Shown here one piece after another: positions 8,027 to 13,870 of a stretch of 63,085 nucleotides of DNA. The DNA comes from Deltaproteobacteria bacterium (GTDB lineage Bacteria > Desulfobacterota > BSN033 > UBA1163), in the NCBI GenBank assembly GCA_018333535.1, contig JAGXTA010000150.1:1-63085 (forward strand), in the 5' to 3' direction. The notes beneath the pieces are model-generated. The model ran no database searches. It worked only from the letters and a program-made list of their open reading frames with translations, and had not been told where the DNA came from. The translations under genes were made by a program, and so were the position numbers. How positions within the stretch are numbered: position 1 is the stretch's first letter; each line of letters opens with the position of its first letter.

Positions 8027-9693
8027 ACCTGAATTTTGCATCAAAATAGCATTTTTAACCTCGAACAGCATTTTTCATGCAAAATATTTTTTGCATGGGT
8101 AGGTGTGATCCTTGATGCCAATAAACTGGACTGTTCAGTATTTCCGGGTGTTTGCGCAGTATATCGAGGTTGTGAATGAGACGATCCAACCGTTCTCTTC
8201 CGCTAAGGTGTGAAGAATAATGGATCTTGACCGTGTTGTTCCCGCTGACAATCTTTGCAGCAATAAACAACAATTTCAATCTCGACACATGAATCGTATT
8301 TTGTGTTTTGTGGTCTTGCTCCTTTTGGGTTTTCTGCTCCTGATCCTTCAAATCCGCAAAGCCGATCATATAACGCCATAAATTGTACGAGAGCATCACG
8401 ATCTGAAAGTACGCATAGTTGCTCTGAAACTTTTTACCCGGAATCGCTGCCAACCCCTCCCGCTTGGCCTCCCCAATCAGAGTCTCTGCCCCCGCTCTCC
8501 CATCATATTCTTCAATCACCTGGTGGGCTCTTTTGGTAAGACTCGTCACAAAAATCCGATATTTGTACCGGTCATCTTCAAAGAGCTCAAACTGAACCGG
8601 CTCCGAAGGAGCAGCCTCCCTCTCTTTCGGAATCCGTTGGGCCACAAACCGACACGCCTTCTTCCAACCCGAGGGCTGAAAGTAACAACTGTTATACTGA
8701 ATCCCTTTGTCTCGACCCACGCTATACCACCCCTTCGGATCAAACGGAGGACGCGTCCGCTTTGCCGAAATAATATAATCATATCCACGACGAAGACAGG
8801 CATTGACCGCCGCCCAACTATACATCTCCGAGTCTGCACGAACAATGACTCGTTTCACATAACCCGGAATCAACTTCCCAAAGGACAAAATCAACCGGGC
8901 CACCTCCTGCCCCGAAATCGTCTCCCCCCGACGAAACATCCCTGTTAGATATTCCCGTGTCTCGGCAATGAACGTCAACACCGGCCTCAGCCCCTTTTTC
9001 CCCCGATGCCCAGGATTATGCCCTCGCTTTGCCCCCTGGATCAATCCATACACCGTCTCTACCGTCGTATCGATATCGAGATGAATGCACTCCGGAACTA
9101 TCCCCAGACTCCTCCATGCCCTCTCCCTCAACACCCCCATCACCCGCAATAAACTCATCGACTGATGACGCCCAATCGATTGAAGATACCGCCAAAAGGT
9201 GCTCACAGCCGGTAACCGCTCCACCCCCAAAATCCCCAGCAACATCGGATCGTCGCAAATATAAACAAAATGATTCAACCGGCAAAACCCGATAAACAGT
9301 AGCAACAAAAGCCCCTTGATGAAAAACAGGCTCCCATATTGGGTCTCCCGAGTGGGCTCACAATAAAATGCGGAAAACTGAACGTCAAATCTTAACCCGT
9401 CCCATAACTTCACCAAGGGCAAAAGCCCTCCATACGGGCTTAAATGCTCATCAATATAACCCTGGCGCGTAGAAGCCTTGATTTTTCTGGCCTTTCGGCC
9501 ACCCTCTTTTTCCCCTTGTTTTATGCCCTTTTTTTGTTTATGCTGTTTCTCGGACTTAACCATTTGAGTTACCTCCCTGTTTATTCTTGGTTTCTTTGTT
9601 TCTCTCTCTAACCCAAGAATATAGAGGCTCTCAGATGGTTAGTCCACTATTTTTCACCGATACCGCATAAACTGACGCAAAATTCAGGTAATA
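8023..9693 (-). mobile_element. complete IS1380-family insertion sequence with target duplication
   Basis: The element proper is 8028-9688 (1661 bp). Its ends are inverted: CCTGAATTTTGCATCA on the left and TGACGCAAAATTCAGG on the right (one mismatch). It is flanked by 5-bp direct repeats TAATA (8023-8027 and 9689-9693). One full-length transposase gene is inside. The intact ends, gene and duplication suggest a recent insertion. Confidence 0.9.
8055..9563 (-). CDS. IS1380-family transposase
   Basis: 502 residues, full length for the family. Recognised by the DDE layout of IS1380: HLDIDTTVETVYG (first Asp region), VIVRADSEMYSW (second Asp), and a C-terminal acidic EEYDGRAGAETLIGEAKREG with the YNLWRYM segment. 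The start at 9563 has a GGAGGT ribosome-binding site 7 nt upstream. The basic N-terminus (KQKKGIKQGEKEGGRKARK) fits DNA binding. No frameshift is visible, so it is probably active. Confidence 0.92.
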   Translation of the reverse strand: MVKSEKQHKQKKGIKQGEKEGGRKARKIKASTRQGYIDEHLSPYGGLLPLVKLWDGLRFDVQFSAFYCEPTRETQYGSLFFIKGLLLLLFIGFCRLNHFVYICDDPMLLGILGVERLPAVSTFWRYLQSIGRHQSMSLLRVMGVLRERAWRSLGIVPECIHLDIDTTVETVYGLIQGAKRGHNPGHRGKKGLRPVLTFIAETREYLTGMFRRGETISGQEVARLILSFGKLIPGYVKRVIVRADSEMYSWAAVNACLRRGYDYIISAKRTRPPFDPKGWYSVGRDKGIQYNSCYFQPSGWKKACRFVAQRIPKEREAAPSEPVQFELFEDDRYKYRIFVTSLTKRAHQVIEEYDGRAGAETLIGEAKREGLAAIPGKKFQSNYAYFQIVMLSYNLWRYMIGFADLKDQEQKTQKEQDHKTQNTIHVSRLKLLFIAAKIVSGNNTVKIHYSSHLSGRERLDRLIHNLDILRKHPEILNSPVYWHQGSHLPMQKIFCMKNAVRG

Positions 9694-9698
9694 CATAC

Positions 9699-10499
9699 AT
9701 GAAAACAAAGCTGGGCCGTCAAGAAACGCAGATGCTTGCCTATCTGCAAATGCGAAAGCGACGCACCGTGCGGACAGGCGAATTGACCGGACCTTTGCAA
9801 CTCACCCGAGACCAGGAGCGGGAATTGTTTCGCCGGATGGCTCGCGGAAGGCTCATCGTACGGGTTCGTCCTGGCCTGTACCTTGTTCCGGCGCAATTGC
9901 CCCTCGGTGGATCGTGGAGCCCGGACGAAACCATGGCCCTCAATACCTTGATGGAAGACCGCGAAGGTCGTTACCAGATATGTGGTCCCAATGCGTTCAA
10001 TCGGTATGGGTTCGATGATCAGGTACCAACCCGGATCTACGCCTATAACAACCGGATTTCGGGCGAGCGAACCATAGGAACGATTACCCTGACGCTCATC
10101 AAAGTGGCGGACGACCGGCTTGGCGACACAGAGGATGTAGAAGTGGCGGAAGGACTCACCGCTGTGTATTCTTCGCGTGTGCGGACATTAGTGGACGCAG
10201 TGTATGACTGGGCAAGATTCAACAGCCTGCCTCGGGGGTACGTGTGGATTCGGGGCGAACTGGCGGCGAAACAGATCGATGCGGGGAACTTGGTGGCAGT
10301 CACGCTCCGTTACGGCGACAAGGGGACTATCAGGAGGATCGGTGTATTATTGGAAGGACAAGGCGTGAAGGAAGAGTTGCTTCGCAAGTTGGAGCGAGCC
10401 TTGAAACCTTCGACGAGTCTGATCCCGTGGAACCCCCTGAAGCCGAAACGGGGAACAATCAACCAACGCTGGGGAGTTGTGCTGAATGAGCAAACGTGA
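9699..10499 (+). CDS. abiEi: AbiEi-family antitoxin (type IV toxin-antitoxin)
   Basis: 266 residues. N-terminal winged helix (residues ~1-80, ending in RVRPGLYLVPAQLP) followed by the AbiEi domain with ICGPNAFNRYGFDDQVP and the RVRTLVDAVYDW segment. AbiEi represses its own operon and counters the AbiEii nucleotidyltransferase; AbiE modules give phage exclusion. It overlaps abiEii by 14 nt. Only 5 nt separate the IS1380 target duplication from the ATG, and no ribosome-binding site is present, consistent with an originally leaderless transcript now separated from its promoter. Confidence 0.85.
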   Translation: MKTKLGRQETQMLAYLQMRKRRTVRTGELTGPLQLTRDQERELFRRMARGRLIVRVRPGLYLVPAQLPLGGSWSPDETMALNTLMEDREGRYQICGPNAFNRYGFDDQVPTRIYAYNNRISGERTIGTITLTLIKVADDRLGDTEDVEVAEGLTAVYSSRVRTLVDAVYDWARFNSLPRGYVWIRGELAAKQIDAGNLVAVTLRYGDKGTIRRIGVLLEGQGVKEELLRKLERALKPSTSLIPWNPLKPKRGTINQRWGVVLNEQT

Positions 10500-11370
10500 G
10501 AACTCCTTCGTTGCCCATGTCCATGAGGATTCCGCTCTGTTTCGTGAAACTGTGAACTTCACAACGGCTGAGACCGCTTTTGCCTCACGTCTGATTGAAA
10601 AAGACTACTTCTGCACTGCATTATTAACCTACCTGACCGATGCGGACAACAGGCTGGTATTTAAAGGCGGGACGTGCATAACAAAAGTCCATGCGGATTT
10701 TTATCGACTCAGTGAGGATCTGGACTTCGTCATCCCTATACCAGTAACTTCAACTCGTTCCCAGCGAAGCAAGCTGGTGGCCGGAGCGAAAAAAGCCGTA
10801 GCGCAGTTGCCAGAGCGGCTTCCCGGTTTTCGCCTCGTCAATCCGTTACAAGGAGCGAACAACTCCACCCAGTATATTGCCGTCGTTGGTTATTCTTCAC
10901 TGGTCCGTCGGCAAGAGGAAACCATCAAAATAGAAATCGGCCTCCGAGAACCTTTGTTGACACCTGTAGTGAACGGCCTCGTACGAACGATCATACTTAA
11001 TCCAGTGTCCGGCAAGCCGCTCATGCCCCCGGTCTCCGTGAGGTGCATTTCGAAGACAGAAGCCTTGGCCGAGAAGTTTCGGGCCGCTCTGTCCCGGCGC
11101 GAGGTAGCCATCCGGGACTTCTTTGACATTGACTACGCTGTACGGAAATTGAATCTCAACGTACAGGACGCCGCTTTCATCCGGTTGATCCGCAGCAAGC
11201 TCGACGTGCCTGGAAACGATCCGGTTGACGTTTCTGGAGACCGTCTGAAAGTTCTTAGACTGCAACTTGAAGCGCGTTTAAAACCCGTATTGCGTGCCAG
11301 GGATTTCGCTGAATTTGACCTCGATCGTGCGTTCGAGATCGTAGCCTCAGTGGGAGCCATGGTGCGGTGA
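10486..11370 (+). CDS. abiEii: AbiEii-family nucleotidyltransferase toxin
   Basis: 294 residues of the AbiEii/AbiGii toxin family. Signature FKGGTCITKVHADFYRLSEDLDFVIPI gives the nucleotidyltransferase GG...S-EDLDF active site near residues 58-82; further family segments are KIEIGLREPLL and FRAALSRREVAIRDFFDIDY. These toxins transfer nucleotides to an RNA target (tRNA in studied members). Overlap with abiEi shows operon structure. Both genes look complete, so function now depends on whether the IS end supplies transcription. Confidence 0.88.
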   Translation: MSKRENSFVAHVHEDSALFRETVNFTTAETAFASRLIEKDYFCTALLTYLTDADNRLVFKGGTCITKVHADFYRLSEDLDFVIPIPVTSTRSQRSKLVAGAKKAVAQLPERLPGFRLVNPLQGANNSTQYIAVVGYSSLVRRQEETIKIEIGLREPLLTPVVNGLVRTIILNPVSGKPLMPPVSVRCISKTEALAEKFRAALSRREVAIRDFFDIDYAVRKLNLNVQDAAFIRLIRSKLDVPGNDPVDVSGDRLKVLRLQLEARLKPVLRARDFAEFDLDRAFEIVASVGAMVR

Positions 11371-11496
11371 AGAAGCAAGATCACCGATAGTCTTCAGAAC
11401 CCCCGGCGGATTTAAGTCATTTTAGGAACTTCCCTCCAAATCTTTTCACTGCCAATTGGAAGCTAAAACTGCAAAGGTTTGTTAAATTTTTTGCTC

Positions 11497-11525
11497 TTGA
11501 CAACTAAACAGATGTATAGTATTCT
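11497..11525 (+). promoter_or_regulatory. sigma-70 promoter of lexA
   Basis: TTGACA (11497-11502), 17-nt spacer, TATTCT (11520-11525), about 98 nt before the lexA start codon. Confidence 0.65.
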
Positions 11526-11532
11526 GAAAACC

Positions 11533-11583
11533 AGTTCGGAGTAATGAGTTCACCTGCCCCGATTCTATCGGGGGAGTTCGGAG
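11533..11583 (+). promoter_or_regulatory. candidate LexA operator repeats
   Basis: AGTTCGGAG occurs twice, at 11533-11541 and 11575-11583, on either side of a small CCCCGAT/ATCGGGG hairpin (11557-11573). Their position in the lexA leader fits autoregulation, but no known LexA box is matched exactly. Confidence 0.4.
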
Positions 11584-11623
11584 CGAAATCTTAAAACAGA
11601 ACCTTGAATTCAAAGGAGGAATT

Positions 11624-12247
11624 ATGGAGTTGACAGCTCGGCAGAGAGAAATCTTCGAGTTCATCCATGGGTTTATCAGGGAGAGGGGTTATCCTCCTTC
11701 TATAAGAGAGATTGGCGAACATTTCCATATTTACCCCAGGGCTGCCTTCGACCACCTCAAGGCGCTGGAGAGAAAGGGTTATTTGAAACGGCGAAGTTCA
11801 ATGTCCAGAGGTCTTGAGATACTTGTCTTTGAGGAAGATAGGCTCCGAAAGGGGAGCAGGCCATTGATTCGGGACATTCCTGTTTTAGGCAGGGTTGCGG
11901 CAGGGAAACCCACACTGGCCGTGGAGCATGTGGAGGAGACCCTCCCGCTTCCGACAGAATGGGTGAAAGGCAAGGAGGTCTTCCTTCTGAAGGTTAAGGG
12001 CGACAGCATGTCTCCGTATATCCTTCCGGGCGATTATGTGATTGTTCGGTCCCAGCCTTCGGCTGAGAACGGAGATGTGGTGGTGACCCTGATGGGTGAG
12101 GAGTCGACCGTGAAGCGGTTTTTCAAAAAGGGGAGAAAGATCGAACTGAAGCCGGATAACGAACACTGGGAAACGATCCGGATTGAAGAGGGAGCAGGAG
12201 AAGTTCAAATTCTTGGGAAAGTGATTGGGGTTTTCAGGAAATGCTAA
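11624..12247 (+). CDS. lexA: LexA repressor
   Basis: 207 residues. N-terminal winged helix with GYPPSIREIGEHF and a divergent recognition region (IYPRAAFDHLKALERKGYLKR). C-terminal S24-type self-cleavage domain: cleavage site Ala93-Gly94 in RVAAGKP, nucleophile Ser128 in KGDSMSP, general base Lys164 in STVKRFF. All catalytic residues are present, so RecA-stimulated autocleavage is expected. The AAAGGAGGAATT ribosome-binding site is strong. It heads a same-strand group with a RecA-like gene and a family-B polymerase, suggesting an SOS-controlled mutagenesis cassette. It may be the global LexA or a cassette-specific one. Confidence 0.93.
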   Translation: MELTARQREIFEFIHGFIRERGYPPSIREIGEHFHIYPRAAFDHLKALERKGYLKRRSSMSRGLEILVFEEDRLRKGSRPLIRDIPVLGRVAAGKPTLAVEHVEETLPLPTEWVKGKEVFLLKVKGDSMSPYILPGDYVIVRSQPSAENGDVVVTLMGEESTVKRFFKKGRKIELKPDNEHWETIRIEEGAGEVQILGKVIGVFRKC

Positions 12248-12255
12248 TTTCAAGA

Positions 12256-12386
12256 TTATCAGGTCATCAGGGAATCGGGAAGCAGGGTAACAGGAAACCA
12301 GGACATTAGGAAACCAAGCTTAAAACCTGATACCCTGATAAACTGATGCCCTGCAACCTGATATTCTGATTACCCGGTAACCTGAT
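12256..12386. repeat. imperfect palindrome of CAGG/CCTGAT words between lexA and RecA-like gene
   Basis: The left half (ATCAGG, ATCAGGG, CAGGGTAACAGG) is the approximate reverse complement of the right half (CCTGATACCCTGATA, CCTGCAACCTGAT, GGTAACCTGAT), with the centre at the AAGCTT near 12317. The design resembles the palindrome at 392-500. Confidence 0.55.
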
Positions 12387-12398
12387 TTGGGTAGAAAG

Positions 12399-13112
12399 AT
12401 GGATCAAGCGTTGATCGCTCTGTTCGATGAAGTCCTGTCGCAAGTTCAAACCGGCCTCCCGAAGAAGGTTCTTTTCCAGGGGGAAGGGACCGGAGGAATC
12501 GCATCCTATGCGGCGGGGTGGATGGCAGGCAAGGGGATGGATGTCATCGTCCTGGATGGTGCGAATTGTTTTAATCCTTATATAGCATCATCCTTCGCCA
12601 GAAAGGCGTTGATTTCTCCGGAAAGGATTCTTAAGAGGATTCGGATAGCAAGAGCCTTCACCTGCTACCAGATGGCAACCCTGATGGGAGAACAGTTGCC
12701 CTCTCTACTCAAGAAAGAGATGGCAACCGTACCAACAAAAAAGCCCTGGGTGATTCTCCTGGGGCCGCTTACCACCTTCATGGATGAGGATGTGCTGGAG
12801 ATGGAGGTCCGGCCTCTCTTCGAGAAAGCCCTGAGTAAGGTAGAGAAAATAGCTGCGGAGGGTGTGCCTTTCTTTCTGTTTCAGTCTCCTGTTTTCCCCG
12901 GTTCTAAAAGGGCATTTCTCATGAAAAGGCTCTCCCAATTTTCTGATCTGGCCTGGAGGATATCTCTGGAAGGTCAAGAGCCAAAGATGATTTTGGAAAA
13001 GAGATTGACGAAACACGAAATTCCCTGCCTACCGGCAGGCAGGCGAGCACCTGCCTTCGCCGAAGCGGCTTCGCGCAGGCAGGCCAATATCCAAATAACC
13101 AATATCCAATGA
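12399..13112 (+). CDS. RecA/RadA-like protein with degenerate P-loop (ImuA-like role?)
   Basis: 237 residues from the ATG at 12399; an in-frame TTG at 12387 lies inside the repeat and is less likely. The core has RecA-fold features: a Walker-A position reading GEGTGGIAS (no lysine), IVLDGANCFNPYIASSFARK, ILKRIRIARAFTCYQM as in RadB/Rad51-like proteins, and a Walker-B-like strand WVILLGPLTTF. Loss of the P-loop lysine argues against normal ATP hydrolysis; ImuA-type RecA relatives in mutagenesis cassettes are comparable. The last ~25 residues (after KHEIP) are encoded by a palindromic repeat, so the native C-terminus was probably shorter. Lies between lexA and polB. Confidence 0.65.
   Translation: MDQALIALFDEVLSQVQTGLPKKVLFQGEGTGGIASYAAGWMAGKGMDVIVLDGANCFNPYIASSFARKALISPERILKRIRIARAFTCYQMATLMGEQLPSLLKKEMATVPTKKPWVILLGPLTTFMDEDVLEMEVRPLFEKALSKVEKIAAEGVPFFLFQSPVFPGSKRAFLMKRLSQFSDLAWRISLEGQEPKMILEKRLTKHEIPCLPAGRRAPAFAEAASRRQANIQITNIQ
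13024..13085. repeat. palindromic CCTGCCTACCGGCAGGCAGG repeat at the end of the RecA-like gene
   Basis: Contains CCTGCC-T/A-CCGGCAGGCAGG followed by a second hairpin (CTTCGCCGAAGCGGCTTCGCGCAGG). It is read through in frame, giving the C-terminal PAGRRAPAFAEAASRRQA of the RecA-like protein. Confidence 0.65.
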
Positions 13113-13179
13113 CCGAATTCCCCAACACAAATTGATCAAGAAGTTTTGGTTATTTGAATAGTGGTAAACTTGTAAAAGC

Positions 13180-13310
13180 CGTCACTCCGGTGAAAACCAG
13201 AGTCCAGAGAATTCTTAACCAATTAAAAACACTGGATTCAGGCCTTCGCCGGAATGACGAAACTATGACCAAAGAGACTTTTTACGAGACCATCGGTTCA
13301 AATTTGCATT
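13180..13310. repeat. dispersed GTCA-TCCGG ... CCGGAATGAC element (one arm family of 32191)
   Basis: GTCACTCCGGTGAAAACCAGAGTCCAG and CTGGATTCAGGCCTTCGCCGGAATGAC form inverted arms; GACTTTTTACGAGACCATC at 13279-13297 is the outer end shared with 32191-32323 and 37335-37497. It lies just before the small helical gene. Confidence 0.65.
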
Positions 13311-13328
13311 TTGCATTGAGAGGTACTC

Positions 13329-13628
13329 ATGGGACGTACCGTTTTGCCTTTCAGTCAGGTTTTGGAACAGGAAGTCCAGGAGTGGCGAAAATTTCGAAGG
13401 GGCCTGCGTAAGGAGGATCAGCAGTTCCTCGACCGGCTCTTCGAAAAAGCAAGGCTTCATGTGCAGGCCGGAGTCTATGCCTCGAGGCCCTGGCCTTTTG
13501 AAACGATCCTGATCTCCATGCTTTTAGAGCACGAGAAGACATTGGTCGAATTGAAATCGAAGCTGAAGGCCTTAGAAACTGATACTACTCAGACAGGTAC
13601 CCCATCCCCCTCCTGGCCTCCCCCTTGA
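13329..13628 (+). CDS. small helical protein of the polB cassette
   Basis: 99 residues, not a family I recognise. Predicted almost entirely helical: VLEQEVQEWRKFRRGLRKEDQ, FLDRLFEKARLHVQAGVYAS, then ETILISMLLEHEKTLVELKSKLKALE with coiled-coil character. The proline-rich end (TPSPSWPPP) comes from a hairpin repeat. Its position between the RecA-like gene and polB, same strand, suggests an accessory subunit of the polymerase system. An ATG at 13329 follows GAGAGG. Confidence 0.65.
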   Translation: MGRTVLPFSQVLEQEVQEWRKFRRGLRKEDQQFLDRLFEKARLHVQAGVYASRPWPFETILISMLLEHEKTLVELKSKLKALETDTTQTGTPSPSWPPP

Positions 13629-13661
13629 AGGGGGAGGTAAAAAGGTTTCCATCCCCCTCCA

Positions 13662-13795
13662 GGAGACTGTGTCGTAATTCCGTTCATGGTTCGAGAGCCT
13701 CACCACGAACGGATAACGGCATGTTAAAAATCAATCACTTAGCCGTTCGTCCTGAGTGTGTCGAAGGGCGAATGGCTAATTACGACACAGTCTCC
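13662..13795. mobile_element. 134-bp MITE-like element with 18-bp terminal inverted repeats
   Basis: GGAGACTGTGTCGTAATT (13662-13679) is repeated in perfect inverted form at 13778-13795. The inside holds smaller palindromes (CCGTTCATGGTTCG...CGAACGG; GCCGTTCGTCCTGAG...). It lies in the loop of a CCCCCTCC...AGGGTGAGGG hairpin repeat. No protein is encoded, so movement would need a transposase elsewhere. A related copy is at 35278-35471. Confidence 0.8.
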
Positions 13796-13870
13796 AGGGT
13801 GAGGGTGCCCGCTGCGCCAGGCGCGATGCGCGGCGAGAGGGTGGGGCTAGGAGGGGAATTAGGCGAACCG

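Noticed and set aside
7655-8071. minus-strand open frame of 138 codons
   Set aside because: It is antisense to the DUF5615 remnant and crosses the left end of the IS, so it cannot be an ancestral gene.
13625-13870. N-terminal 82-residue extension of the family-B polymerase
   Set aside because: It is encoded by a hairpin repeat and the MITE-like element; the conserved protein begins at 13871.
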